Positions 54,045 to 63,821 are shown, numbered from the stretch's first letter. The stretch is 64,000 bases of DNA from Virgibacillus_R byunsanensis (GCF_042675965.1 NZ_JBHTKJ010000012.1:231038-295037), one strand, 5' to 3'. Notes: generated by a model from the sequence alone, not told the origin. Numbers and translations are program-made.

Positions 54045-55415
54045 TTATAACGGAAGCTTGATTTTTTCAGCTAGCTTTTCAAATTGCATGCCTCTAGATG
54101 CTTTAAATAAAAGTAATACATCATTCGATAAATAAGGCTGCAATGCTTGCAACAATTGTTCTCGTGCATCGAAATGTCTACTAATTATCTTTTTTTGATG
54201 CTCTTTTACTGTTGTAGAAATTTCTTTTGCGTGTTCACCATATGTAAACAAAACAGCAATTTCTTCATCAATTGCTTCTGCAACAGATTGATGCAGCTCT
54301 TTTGCGTAGTTTCCAAGTTCAAAGATATCTCCAAGCACTAGAACCTTTTGCTTAAAACCTTTCATTTGTTTTACCACTTCAATCGATGCTCTCATTGACG
54401 TAGGAGAGGCATTGTAAGCATCATTGATAATGGAGACACCATTAATGCCCTTTACTAGTTCAAAGCGCATAGAAGTGAGCTTAAGAGACTTTAAAGCCTT
54501 TTTTATTTCTACTTTATTAATCCCCAACCTCTCTCCAAGGGTGATCGCAAAACTTGCATTAAGTGCATTGTGCTTACCCAATAAAGAAATAGTATATTCT
54601 TCATGATCCGAAAGGTGAAACGAAGTATATTCTTGCATAACTTTAGGTTGTGACACTATTACGTTATTGTTAGCATTAAAACCACATGTTATTACTTGGT
54701 CATTATTATGGATTTTTTCTAACAGCTTTTCATCTCCATCAATAATAATCTGTCCATTCGGTTTCATACCGACAAGAATTTCCAGTTTTGCTTCTGCAAT
54801 TCCTTCTCTTGATCCTAAGTATTCAATATGAGATTCACCAATATTTGTAATAATTGCATAATCAGGTTTCGCAATATTTGATAACTGTTCTATTTCGCCA
54901 AAATGATTCATACCCATTTCTAGTACTAACATTTCAGTATTAGCTGGCATGGACAAAATCGTTAATGGTAAACCAATCTGGTTATTAAAATTACCTATTG
55001 TATGGTGTGTTTTATATGAGGTTTTAACTACAGCTGATACAATATCCTTCGTTGTAGTTTTACCATTAGATCCAGTAACACCTACTACAATTGGATCTAC
55101 TTTATCTCTGTAAACAGATGCTAATAGTTGTAGAGCTTTTAAGGTATCTGTTACATAAAAAATTGGAAAATCAGTTGGTAAAAAGTGTGGACGTTCTTTT
55201 TGCTTGTCCCAAAAAGCTGCTACAGCTCCATTATCAAATGCTTGTTTTATATAGTCATGCCCATCAAAATTATCCCCAACTAAAGGAATAAACAATGACT
55301 TTTTCGTTTCTACTCTGCTATCTGTTGTAACCTGTTCAAGAGGTATTGAATCCCCCGCAGCACCTTGGAAATCAACAAATAGCTCTGAAAGCCATTCAGT
55401 AGTAAATAACATCAT
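54045..55415 (-). CDS. murF: UDP-MurNAc-tripeptide--D-alanyl-D-alanine ligase
   Basis: A 456-aa Mur ligase that adds D-Ala-D-Ala. Motifs GVTGSNGKTTTKD, a lysine-containing active-site stretch and INDAYNASPTSM (typical of MurF) are visible. ATGATG at 55415 follows AAGGAGAATCG and overlaps the murE stop. B. subtilis keeps murF outside the dcw cluster, near ddl; the position between murE and mraY follows the ancestral order. Confidence 0.96.
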   Translation of the reverse strand: MMLFTTEWLSELFVDFQGAAGDSIPLEQVTTDSRVETKKSLFIPLVGDNFDGHDYIKQAFDNGAVAAFWDKQKERPHFLPTDFPIFYVTDTLKALQLLASVYRDKVDPIVVGVTGSNGKTTTKDIVSAVVKTSYKTHHTIGNFNNQIGLPLTILSMPANTEMLVLEMGMNHFGEIEQLSNIAKPDYAIITNIGESHIEYLGSREGIAEAKLEILVGMKPNGQIIIDGDEKLLEKIHNNDQVITCGFNANNNVIVSQPKVMQEYTSFHLSDHEEYTISLLGKHNALNASFAITLGERLGINKVEIKKALKSLKLTSMRFELVKGINGVSIINDAYNASPTSMRASIEVVKQMKGFKQKVLVLGDIFELGNYAKELHQSVAEAIDEEIAVLFTYGEHAKEISTTVKEHQKKIISRHFDAREQLLQALQPYLSNDVLLLFKASRGMQFEKLAEKIKLPL

Positions 55416-56884
55416 CGATTCTCCTTAACTTTAATTGCTTCTAAGGCAATTTTACGATCATCAAACTCATACTTTATTTGACCGATTTGTTGATATGTTT
55501 CATGCCCTTTACCTGCAATAAGGATAATATCATCCTTTTTTGCTAGTTCGATTGCATGAAAAATAGCTTCTTTCCGATCAATAATTACATCAAACTCATC
55601 TTTATTTAACCCATTTATCATATCATCTAATATAGCTTGTGGATCCTCTGTTCGTGGATTGTCTGAAGTAAAAATGGCATGATCAGCATATTTCAACGCT
55701 ATCTCCGACATTAGAGGACGTTTTGTTTTATCACGGTCTCCACCACACCCTACTACTACATAAACCTTCTTTTTCGCAAAACCTTTTATTGTCTGTAGTA
55801 TGTTATCTAGCGAATCAGGAGTATGTGCGTAGTCAACTATCGTTGCAAATGGTTCCTCAATAGCAACTGGCTCGAACCGTCCACTTACCCCAGCAATGTT
55901 TTCAAAAGCTTCTTTTATAACCGTCAACGGGATTTTTGAGGCAATAGCTGCAGCACTAGCAGCAAGCATGTTATATACGTTAAACTTTCCAATTAGTTTA
56001 CTGGTTATCTTAATCGATCCCACCGGTGTAGTTAATAAGAAATTCGTACTACTTGCATCAAGCTCAATATTTTCAGCCATAACCTGTGCCTGGTTTTCAC
56101 AACCATACGTTAAAACATGCTGAGCGGTACTGCGTTTTAACAAGTCATGCTCGGGGTCATCTATATTGATAATGGCATACTTCTTTTTGTCAGTGGTATA
56201 AGTATTGCCTAATTGAGCAAACAAGAGACTTTTTGCTCTAACATAATCCGCCATATCTTTATGATAATCCAAATGATCCTGTGATAGGTTCGTAAAAACT
56301 GCTATGTCGAAATCACAGCCATACACTCTCCCTAAATCCAAAGCATGGGAAGAAACTTCCATAATTCCTGTCGATACGCCTTCGTCCAACATCTGTTGAA
56401 AGGTTTTCTGTAAAAATAAAGCATCTGGTGTGGTATTACTTACAGGATATGCTTGTTGACCAATTTTCATTTGTATCGTACCAATAACTCCTGTTTTCTT
56501 ATTGTATTGGTTGAAAATCGATTCTAATAAATAGGTTACTGTTGTCTTACCGTTGGTACCAGTAACTCCTATTAATGGCAACTTTTTAGTTGGGAAATCA
56601 TAAAATGCTGCTGCAATCATAGCTATTGCCCTTGACGTGTCCGGCACAATAATAGTTGGTACCGATGACGCCACTTCCTTTTCAGCAATAATAGCAACTG
56701 CACCATTATCAATAGCCATTTGTACAAAATCATGTCCGTCTACAGTGAATCCTTTAATACACACAAAAAGATTATCCGCTTTTACATGACGCGAATCAAC
56801 TTCAATATTATTAATATTAATATTTTCTACTGTTGCTGTTGCTTTATAAAAAGATAAAGCAGAAAGAATTTTTTTTAACTCCAT
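55412..56884 (-). CDS. murE: UDP-MurNAc-L-Ala-D-Glu--meso-diaminopimelate ligase
   Basis: A 490-aa Mur ligase. P-loop GVTGTNGKTT, MEVSSHALDLGR and the specificity motif DNPR (in FTSDNPRTED) identify meso-DAP as substrate, so the wall is A1-gamma type. ATG 56884 aligns with B. subtilis MurE (MKLTKLL); an ATG four codons upstream is possible, and neither has a strong ribosome site. It is first in the murE-murF-mraY-murD run. Confidence 0.95.
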   Translation of the reverse strand: MELKKILSALSFYKATATVENININNIEVDSRHVKADNLFVCIKGFTVDGHDFVQMAIDNGAVAIIAEKEVASSVPTIIVPDTSRAIAMIAAAFYDFPTKKLPLIGVTGTNGKTTVTYLLESIFNQYNKKTGVIGTIQMKIGQQAYPVSNTTPDALFLQKTFQQMLDEGVSTGIMEVSSHALDLGRVYGCDFDIAVFTNLSQDHLDYHKDMADYVRAKSLLFAQLGNTYTTDKKKYAIINIDDPEHDLLKRSTAQHVLTYGCENQAQVMAENIELDASSTNFLLTTPVGSIKITSKLIGKFNVYNMLAASAAAIASKIPLTVIKEAFENIAGVSGRFEPVAIEEPFATIVDYAHTPDSLDNILQTIKGFAKKKVYVVVGCGGDRDKTKRPLMSEIALKYADHAIFTSDNPRTEDPQAILDDMINGLNKDEFDVIIDRKEAIFHAIELAKKDDIILIAGKGHETYQQIGQIKYEFDDRKIALEAIKVKENR

Positions 56885-56950
56885 TTTAAAAAACATCCTA
56901 TCATCAGAATTCAGATACCCTACATACTGTTCTTGTTAAAATCATTTTTT

Positions 56951-57005
56951 AAGAGGGTGGTTTCACCCTCTTTTAAAATATATTTGTAATTGTTTACCCA
57001 TTATA
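56951..57005 (-). promoter_or_regulatory. Candidate promoter and leader hairpin before murE
   Basis: TG-C-TATAAT on the minus strand (57008-57000) is an extended -10 just after the spoVD stop. Downstream is a 9-bp perfect stem AAGAGGGTG/CACCCTCTT (56951-56972). A-runs rather than T-runs follow it on the minus strand, so it is not a typical minus-strand terminator. Confidence 0.4.
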
Positions 57006-57018
57006 GCAAATTTCCCAT

Positions 57019-58971
57019 CTAATCACGATTATTTTTCTTAGAATTATTATTTTCAGACAAATAGATTCTGACCTTTCCCCCCTGTTCAAGCTTTACACCC
57101 GGTTTAGGTGCTTGATCGATAATATAGTCACCTGTCCCATTTGTTTCAATCGATAAGTTCGTCATGTATTCCATTAAATCACTTTTCTCTAATCCTATTA
57201 AATCCGGAACTTCTACTTTAGGTTGGTCTGGCCATAAGTAGTCTTTATCCATCCCATCTTCTCTTGGCTCAACTCCCATTGCCCGTAAACTGTCACCAAT
57301 AATGGTTCCGACTATAGGTGCGGTTACAACCCCTCCAAATTGCAGAGTATCTTTAGGATTATCAATAGCAACATACACAACAATTTCGGGATCATCAGCC
57401 GGGGCAAACCCGATAAAAGAAACGACATGGTTATTTGTCATATATCTTCCATCAGGACCTACCTTTTGAGCTGTTCCAGTTTTCCCGCCAACACGATACC
57501 CATCTACATATGCTGGTCTACCAGTACCTTTTGCAACAACACTTTCTAATGCGTGCCGCAACTCTTCGGAAGTTGATTCGGAGATGACTCTCCTTTTGAG
57601 GTTTGGCTCAAATGTATCCACTACCTCTTCTGTTCGTGGATCGATCCACTCACTAGCGATATATGGCTCATATAAATTTCCTCCGTTAACAGCAGCTGCC
57701 ACCGCCATAACTTGTTGTATAGGCGTTACAGAAACACCTTGGCCAAAAGCAGTTGTCGCCAATTCTACAGGGCCAACATTTTCTGGCTTGAATAATATTC
57801 CATTCCCTTCTCCTTGTAAATCTATTCCTGTTTTTGTCCCAAATCCAAAATTTCTAATATAGGAAAATAGCTTCTCTTTCCCTAATTCTACACCCAAGTT
57901 GACAAATCCAGGGTTACATGAGTTTTGAACCACTTCAAGATAGGTCTGACTACCATGTCCACCACTCTTCCAACAATGGAGATGGGCACCACCTACTTCT
58001 ATATCCCCATCATCATGAAAACGATCCTCTTCTAAATCAACCTGATCCTCTTCTAGCGCTGCTGCTAGTGTTATAATTTTGAACGTTGATCCAGGTTCAT
58101 AAGTACTCCAAATTGGTAAGTTGCGATTATATATTTCTGCCTCAACTTCTTGATAATTTTCAGGGTTAAAATTAGGTCTGGTAGTCATACCAAGAACTCC
58201 CCCCGTTTTGGGGTTTACGGCTATTGCAAGCGCACCATCCGGATTATACTTTGCGACAGCCAAATCTAGTTCCCGTTCCATAATTGTTTGTACTTTAGAA
58301 TTAATTGTTGTTTTAAGATTTAAACCATCCTGAGGTGATTTGTATACATCAGCAAGTTGTTCGAGTCTTCTCCCTTTTGCATCTGAATAATACGATAAAC
58401 TCCCTGATTCTCCGCTTAACTCTTCATCATAATATAGTTCTAGTCCCATAAGCCCCTGATTATCTATTCCAGCAAACCCCAATACATGTGACAAATAGTT
58501 GCCATATGGGTAATGTCGTTTTGAATCTTTTGCTAAGTAAATACCCTTTAAATTCAGCGTTCGTAGGGCTTGTTCTTGTTTGTCTGTTATTTTTCTCCCT
58601 TCAGGATTAATACGTATAATTCTTTCGTCCTGTGTGACAGCTTTATATGCTTCATCTACCGGTATGTTTAGTATTTCGGCTAGTCTTTCAGCTGTTTCCT
58701 GTGGATTTTCAACTTGTCTAGGAGCAATCATAATTGTTGGAGCAGTAACGTTTCCAGCTAAAACCTCACCATTCTCGTCCAAAATATTACCACGTTCAGG
58801 TTCAAATTCAATATCTCTCGACCATGATTCATTTGCCATACCCGACAGTTTGTCTCCAATAATAAATTGGACATATCCTAATCGAACATCAATAATTGCA
58901 AAGAACAAGAGTCCAAAAAGAAAAACAGTAACTATTCGTTTTCTTACCGTTACAGCAGATACACGTTTCAT
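57019..58971 (-). CDS. spoVD: Sporulation-specific class B penicillin-binding protein SpoVD
   Basis: A 650-aa transpeptidase for cortex synthesis. An N-terminal TM (about 13-35) is followed by the PBP dimer domain and the transpeptidase with SxxK at Ser295-Lys298 (STFK), SCN at 351-353 and KTGT at 497-500. One C-terminal PASTA domain (about 590-645) follows. ATG 58971 has AGGGGATGG upstream and gives MKRVSAVTVRKR; a start 22 codons earlier lacks a ribosome site. It is separated from pbpB by a mobile element, so it probably has its own promoter. Confidence 0.96.
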   Translation of the reverse strand: MKRVSAVTVRKRIVTVFLFGLLFFAIIDVRLGYVQFIIGDKLSGMANESWSRDIEFEPERGNILDENGEVLAGNVTAPTIMIAPRQVENPQETAERLAEILNIPVDEAYKAVTQDERIIRINPEGRKITDKQEQALRTLNLKGIYLAKDSKRHYPYGNYLSHVLGFAGIDNQGLMGLELYYDEELSGESGSLSYYSDAKGRRLEQLADVYKSPQDGLNLKTTINSKVQTIMERELDLAVAKYNPDGALAIAVNPKTGGVLGMTTRPNFNPENYQEVEAEIYNRNLPIWSTYEPGSTFKIITLAAALEEDQVDLEEDRFHDDGDIEVGGAHLHCWKSGGHGSQTYLEVVQNSCNPGFVNLGVELGKEKLFSYIRNFGFGTKTGIDLQGEGNGILFKPENVGPVELATTAFGQGVSVTPIQQVMAVAAAVNGGNLYEPYIASEWIDPRTEEVVDTFEPNLKRRVISESTSEELRHALESVVAKGTGRPAYVDGYRVGGKTGTAQKVGPDGRYMTNNHVVSFIGFAPADDPEIVVYVAIDNPKDTLQFGGVVTAPIVGTIIGDSLRAMGVEPREDGMDKDYLWPDQPKVEVPDLIGLEKSDLMEYMTNLSIETNGTGDYIIDQAPKPGVKLEQGGKVRIYLSENNNSKKNNRD

Positions 58972-59099
58972 CTTCCATCCCCTTTTCATAGGTAGGCTTG
59001 TATCCACTATATGAACGAAAAAAAATGAATAGAACACTGTTTATTCTAGCTTAGGTAATTACAAAATTAGGAGCCTGTGGATAATTTATTAACTGTTTA

Positions 59100-59142
59100 A
59101 GCCACTTCTAGCTCCGACGTATAGGACAAGGAATGCTTCTTC
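59100..59142 (+). repeat. GC-rich intergenic repeat (family T), partial copy
   Basis: 43 bp matching 46711-46669 (minus) at 34 of 43 positions. It stops where mobile element copy 4 (59146) and its direct repeat begin. Confidence 0.5.
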
Positions 59143-59145
59143 TAA

Positions 59146-59734
59146 AGCTATTTTCGCAAGCATTGTTGCTTTTTCATCTTCATAGTTGATGTAAACTGCG
59201 ACGTAACTTGATGTGACGGTTAACCTACCGCTACGGAAATACACTTCGCTTTCACCCATCCGGGTACAAGTGCGACATCTGCTTCGTTTCACTGCGCAGT
59301 GTCTTCTACCCGTGGGCGGCTGATGAGCCTCCTCGAGCTAACGCTCTCTGGGGTCTCAGGCTAGGCCTCTGCTCCCACAGGATAAGGAAAGCTACATAGC
59401 TAGACATCGCACGCAGAAAATCGGTTTGTATTTTCAAGGAGTCTACGGGTATTTCCTCCGCTGTTATTTCCGTTACTGTCGTGGGACTGTATCTGTATTA
59501 ATAAAACACCTTACCAGTTCGGGTGAGCGGAGGGCGGTGACTCCTGCGGGAACAGCACGTGTCCGGAGACCCCGCAGAGTGGTTTTCTCGAGGAGGCTGA
59601 GGCCGTGCCCGCGGAAAGCATCCGTCCGTAGCGAACCCGGACGGCGGCATAGCACAACTTATGGAAATCAACCAAGCGTTATGTCGCAGTTTACATCTAT
59701 TCTCTCAAAAGCAACAAGCTTTACAAAAACAGTC
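59146..59734 (+). mobile_element. MITE-like GC-rich element (family A), copy 4, 589 bp
   Basis: It starts AGCTATTTTCG and ends CAAAAACAGTC, with inner inverted repeats GATGTAAACTGCGAC and GTCGCAGTTTACATC. Flanking 8-mers TCTTCTAA (59138-59145) and TATTCTAA (59735-59742) match at 7 of 8. The second arm reads GAGACCCCGCAG...GAGGAGGCTGAGG and is closest to the GC-rich palindromes I recall from other Bacillaceae. It splits pbpB from spoVD and fills most of the 58972-59778 gap. Confidence 0.85.
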
Positions 59735-59778
59735 TATTCTAACAATCTATTCCTTTATGAGAACCATTTTATTCTTCT

Positions 59779-61995
59779 CTAGTTATTCTCATCACTTGCA
59801 TCTTCTCGATTATTTGTGTCTGGCGTAATTTCCTCTGTGGTAGGTTCATTAGGCGGTTTTAGCTCCACTCCCAGATAACTATCTTTCTTTACTGAGGAGC
59901 CTTCCTTAATGCTTTGTGTCATTACATAACCATTTCCAATTATCTCGATATCCAACTCTAGTAGATTTGCAAGCTGTAACACTTCTCTCATAGACCAACC
60001 AGTTATATCTGGCATCACAGGCTGATCTGTTACTAAGATAATTCGATCGTTTGGAAATAGTTGACTCCCTTCTTTCGCGTTTGCATCGAGTACTTTATTG
60101 CCAGACCCAATTACCGTTATGTTTAACCCCTTTTCCTCCAATGATTGTTTGGTAGAAGAAGTGTTTGTTCCTATTATTTTAGGTAATTCAATAGATTTGA
60201 CAGGATTAGTCGAATCTTTATCAGGTTCAATGTTTAAATAATGTAAACTATTCTCCATTACATTTTTAAATATGAAAGACACTGGAACAGAACCAGCTTG
60301 ATAATCATCCAGTTCTGGTTGCTTCACCGAAACATACATCATTAATCGCGGATCGTCCTTTGGTGCCATCCCTAAGAAGGAAAATACGTAATTTTCAGCT
60401 CCTGTTAAATAGCCACCACCATCTGGATTCGGTACTTGTGCTGTTCCGGTTTTTCCAGCTACTGAATAGTCATCAAGCTGATACCGATTTCCTGTACCGT
60501 TCCCGGAAGTAACAACAGACTCTAATAAATCCATTACTTGCGCTGCTGTACTATCAGAGATAGGTTCTCCAACTACTTCTGGTGACTTTTCCATTTCAAC
60601 TTTCCCAGTATTGCCATCTACAATTTTAGAAACAACATATGGTTGTACCATTTTCCCACCATTCGCTATAGCTGTTGCAGCCTTCATTTGCTGGATAGGT
60701 GTAAGTGTTGATCCTTGACCAAAGGCTGTAGTTATTTTATCTCTTGGATAATTATATGATATTTGTCCTGCTACTTCACTTGGAAGGTCAATATCTGTCT
60801 TTTTATCCAAATCAAATGCTTGTAAATACTCTAAGTATTTTTCTGTCCCTAATTTTTCCCAAACAAGTTTAGATGCAGCAACGTTGGATGACCTCTCAAA
60901 ACCCTCATCATACGTGATAGGTCCCCAGCCTTCTCCATTATTGTGATCATGTACTGGTCTAATATTATCACTTATGGAGTATTCACCGGATTCAAACCAT
61001 TCATCTTCTTTGTAGACATTTTCTTCTATTGCAGCTGCCCAAGTAAACATCTTGATCGTTGAACCAGGTTCAAAAGGAGTAGAAATTGCGTCATTGTACC
61101 AATTTTCTACATTTGAAGGATCATTTGGGTTATAACTTGGTCTATTCCCCATCGCAACAACTTCACCAGTCTTAGGATTCATAATAACTGCGGTGATCCG
61201 TTCTGGATTAAATTCTTCATCCACCTGAGACATAGCATCCTCGAGTAACGTTTGAACCTTTTGGTCGATTGTTAAATGAACATCTTTCCCGTCTTCTGGT
61301 TGCTGTATCACTTCATTAGGATCAAGTAGTTTTGTATTATAATTATCTCGTTGATAAGATATATGACCATTCTTTCCGCCTAGGAGATCATTCATTTCAT
61401 TTTCTATCCCGTTAACACCTGTTATATTACCTTCATCATCTTTGCGGGCAAAACCCAGTATGTGGGAAGCAAACGTACCATTTGGATAATAACGAATAGC
61501 ATCTTTTGTAAAATTAATTCCTGGCAGATCAAGGTCTTCAATGTCTTCTTTTGTTTTTTGTGAAAGTTCTGTTCCATTAGATCCAAATTCTACTTGGAAT
61601 TTTTCATTATCAATGCCATTTTGTATGTACGTTACAATTTCACTTTTTTCCATATTTAATAGAGGAGAAAGCGCTTCCGCTGTTTTTTGCGGGTTTTCTA
61701 CGTGCTTTGGCTCCTCTAAATTTTCCGAGTACAATTCATCTGTAATCGCATATATGCTAAATGTCGGTCGATCATAAGCTAGGGCCATTCCATTGTTATC
61801 CAAAATATTACCGCGCTCAGCTTCCAACGAATAAGATGCGGTTCTCTTTTTATTAGCCCACTCTTCCAATGAAACATCATTTATTTCACCGGAAGCCTGT
61901 ATATATAAAAATCTCCCTGTTAATACCAGAAAAACCGCAACAAAAGTGATTATCAGTATTCCAGCCATAAAGTGTGTCGTTTGATTTTTTTTCAT
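59779..61995 (-). CDS. pbpB: Essential divisome transpeptidase PBP2B
   Basis: A 738-aa class B PBP for septal wall synthesis. An N-terminal TM (about 10-32) is followed by a dimerisation domain and the transpeptidase with Ser312-x-x-Lys315 (STIK), SSN at 369-371 and KTGT at 515-518. Two PASTA domains (about 605-725) and an acidic tail follow. ATG 61995 follows AAGGCGG. It lies directly after ftsL, as in the dcw cluster. Confidence 0.96.
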   Translation of the reverse strand: MKKNQTTHFMAGILIITFVAVFLVLTGRFLYIQASGEINDVSLEEWANKKRTASYSLEAERGNILDNNGMALAYDRPTFSIYAITDELYSENLEEPKHVENPQKTAEALSPLLNMEKSEIVTYIQNGIDNEKFQVEFGSNGTELSQKTKEDIEDLDLPGINFTKDAIRYYPNGTFASHILGFARKDDEGNITGVNGIENEMNDLLGGKNGHISYQRDNYNTKLLDPNEVIQQPEDGKDVHLTIDQKVQTLLEDAMSQVDEEFNPERITAVIMNPKTGEVVAMGNRPSYNPNDPSNVENWYNDAISTPFEPGSTIKMFTWAAAIEENVYKEDEWFESGEYSISDNIRPVHDHNNGEGWGPITYDEGFERSSNVAASKLVWEKLGTEKYLEYLQAFDLDKKTDIDLPSEVAGQISYNYPRDKITTAFGQGSTLTPIQQMKAATAIANGGKMVQPYVVSKIVDGNTGKVEMEKSPEVVGEPISDSTAAQVMDLLESVVTSGNGTGNRYQLDDYSVAGKTGTAQVPNPDGGGYLTGAENYVFSFLGMAPKDDPRLMMYVSVKQPELDDYQAGSVPVSFIFKNVMENSLHYLNIEPDKDSTNPVKSIELPKIIGTNTSSTKQSLEEKGLNITVIGSGNKVLDANAKEGSQLFPNDRIILVTDQPVMPDITGWSMREVLQLANLLELDIEIIGNGYVMTQSIKEGSSVKKDSYLGVELKPPNEPTTEEITPDTNNREDASDENN

Positions 61996-62007
61996 AACAA
62001 ATCCGCC

Positions 62008-62382
62008 TTAATTGTTAAATGCGCTTGCTTGTTTCACTTCTGCATTTTGGATGGTTAAGCCATTTTCCTTAGCAATTCTTGTAATACGTTCTGGTCTGCT
62101 TAGTTCTTTCATTTCAAATAGCAGTCCTTCATTTTTTACTTGCTGATGTTGAACTGTTTGTTCTAATGACTGTATATTTCTGTTTAGAGTATCTGTTGAT
62201 GAAGAAAAGGAGGTAATAAAAATGGCTGCAATAATCAAACCCATACCAACAACAGTATACAATAATTTCTCACCTTTTGTGATCCAACCTTGCTTATGTA
62301 CTTTGACAGCAACCTTTTTTTCTTTTTTTGGAGCTTGAGATGTGTAAGATTGTTCCCAACTACGAGCTTGATTTGCAATCAT
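62008..62382 (-). CDS. ftsL: Cell division protein FtsL
   Basis: A 124-aa bitopic protein. A basic cytosolic tail (1-37) is followed by a TM helix (about 39-58) and an extracellular leucine-zipper-like coiled coil (about 62-100). It works with DivIC and DivIB in the divisome. ATG 62382 overlaps the rsmH stop as ATGA, with GAAGGGTGG 8 nt upstream; a GTG four codons earlier is inside that site. Confidence 0.9.
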   Translation of the reverse strand: MIANQARSWEQSYTSQAPKKEKKVAVKVHKQGWITKGEKLLYTVVGMGLIIAAIFITSFSSSTDTLNRNIQSLEQTVQHQQVKNEGLLFEMKELSRPERITRIAKENGLTIQNAEVKQASAFNN

Positions 62383-63359
62383 GATTTTTTCCACCCTTCT
62401 TTATACGAAAATTCGTTATTCCATTCCTTAACTTTTTCAACAATTCGCAGTTTCGCCGATCTAGATCTTCGATTAAGATCTAATTCTTCTTCGCCTGCAA
62501 TAATAGGTTTTCTTGTAATACTTTTGAACGGTGCTTCATGATCTACTGGAATTACTGGTAAATTCCGAGGTACTTCTTTTGGAGTACTCCATTTTTTAAA
62601 TGCTAATTTACACAGTCTGTCCTCCAGTGAATGAAACGTGATGACAACAATGCGACCACCGATATCTATTTGACTTGCCGCTTGGTGCAGCGCGTCATTA
62701 AATGCTGCCAATTCATCGTTTACCGCAATACGCAAAGCTTGAAAAATACGCTTCGCTGGATGACCACCCTTTCGTCGTGCTGGAGCTGGTATTGCATCCT
62801 TAATTATTTCAACCAATTGATGTGTCGTATCAATTTCATTATCATTACGAAATTTTTCTATCTTACGAGCTATTTGTTTGGAGAATTTTTCTTCCCCATA
62901 TTTGAAAAAGATTTTAACTAATTCATTGTAGGACCATGTATTAACGATTGTATGAGCGTCCAACTCTTGCGTTTGATTCATACGCATATCAAGCTTTGCC
63001 TCATGCTGATAGCTAAATCCTCTGTCACCACGATCTAACTGAGGTGAAGAAACACCTAAATCAAATAATATACCGTCTACTTTTTCAATATCCCTTTCCG
63101 CTAGCTCCCTTTTTAAACTTCTAAAGTTTGCATGAACAAAGGTTATACGATCTTGAAAAGGAGTTAACCTTTTTTTTGCCGCTTCTAATGCGTCTATATC
63201 TTGATCAAATGCCACTAATAAACCATTTTCACTTAATTGGGATGCAATTCGTTCAGAATGCCCTGCTCCACCAACTGTACAATCTACATATGTTCCATTA
63301 GGTTTAATAGCTAGACCCTCGATCACTTCTTCTTTTAATACACTGTAATGTTCAAACAT
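62379..63359 (-). CDS. rsmH: 16S rRNA m4C1402 methyltransferase RsmH
   Basis: A 326-aa MraW-type methyltransferase. It begins MFEHYSVL, with SAM motif DCTVGGAGHSE, LFDLGVSSPQLD and the ITFHSLEDR signature. It methylates the N4 of C1402 in the ribosomal P site. ATG 63359 has GTGGGTG 5 nt upstream; a GTG four codons earlier is inside that site. Second gene of the mraZ operon. Confidence 0.97.
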   Translation of the reverse strand: MFEHYSVLKEEVIEGLAIKPNGTYVDCTVGGAGHSERIASQLSENGLLVAFDQDIDALEAAKKRLTPFQDRITFVHANFRSLKRELAERDIEKVDGILFDLGVSSPQLDRGDRGFSYQHEAKLDMRMNQTQELDAHTIVNTWSYNELVKIFFKYGEEKFSKQIARKIEKFRNDNEIDTTHQLVEIIKDAIPAPARRKGGHPAKRIFQALRIAVNDELAAFNDALHQAASQIDIGGRIVVITFHSLEDRLCKLAFKKWSTPKEVPRNLPVIPVDHEAPFKSITRKPIIAGEEELDLNRRSRSAKLRIVEKVKEWNNEFSYKEGWKKS

Positions 63360-63389
63360 GAAAACACCCACTTTAGTCTGGTAAATACT

Positions 63390-63821
63390 CTAAATATCAA
63401 AATCCATAAGGTTTTCTGCAATCTCAGAAAATGACTCTTCCGAATCATTAAAGTAATCTTCCCAGTTTTCATTTGCCCAAAATTCGATTCGATTGGAAAC
63501 ACCAATTACAACACAGTCTTTATCTAAAACAGCATATTTACGTAATGGCCCAGGAATATTTATTCTTCCCTGTTTGTCCACTTCACATTCCACTGCTCCT
63601 GAAAAGAAAAAACGTGTAAATGCTCTTGCATCTTTTTTAGTTAGTGGAAGCTTCTTTAATTTTTCTTCTAACAATTTCCATTCATCCATGGGGTATGCAA
63701 ATAAACATTTATCAAGTCCACGAGTCACAACAAAGCTCTCACCAAGTTCATCACGGAATTTGGCAGGGACTATAATTCTCCCCTTTGTATCAATGCTATG
63801 TTGGTATTCTCCCATGAACAT
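63390..63821 (-). CDS. mraZ: Transcriptional regulator MraZ
   Basis: A 143-aa protein with two SpoVT/AbrB-type domains (about 5-60 and 77-125), each with a DxKGR or DKQGR loop. It is the first gene of the dcw cluster and in other bacteria represses its own promoter through TGGNN repeats. Three such repeats at 10-bp period lie at 63852-63876. ATG 63821 gives MFMGEYQHSIDTKGR, matching B. subtilis. Confidence 0.97.
   Translation of the reverse strand: MFMGEYQHSIDTKGRIIVPAKFRDELGESFVVTRGLDKCLFAYPMDEWKLLEEKLKKLPLTKKDARAFTRFFFSGAVECEVDKQGRINIPGPLRKYAVLDKDCVVIGVSNRIEFWANENWEDYFNDSEESFSEIAENLMDFDI

Noticed and set aside
56951..56972. Stem-loop as terminator after spoVD
   Set aside because: On the minus strand it is followed by A, not T; T-rich sequence follows only on the plus strand, which carries no gene here.
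58580..59014. 144-codon plus-strand frame
   Set aside because: Antisense to the SpoVD N-terminal domain, no recognisable product.
59089..59782. Reading frames of 60-118 aa within and around mobile element copy 4
   Set aside because: They are low-complexity translations of the GC-rich palindromes, found on both strands, with no family resemblance.
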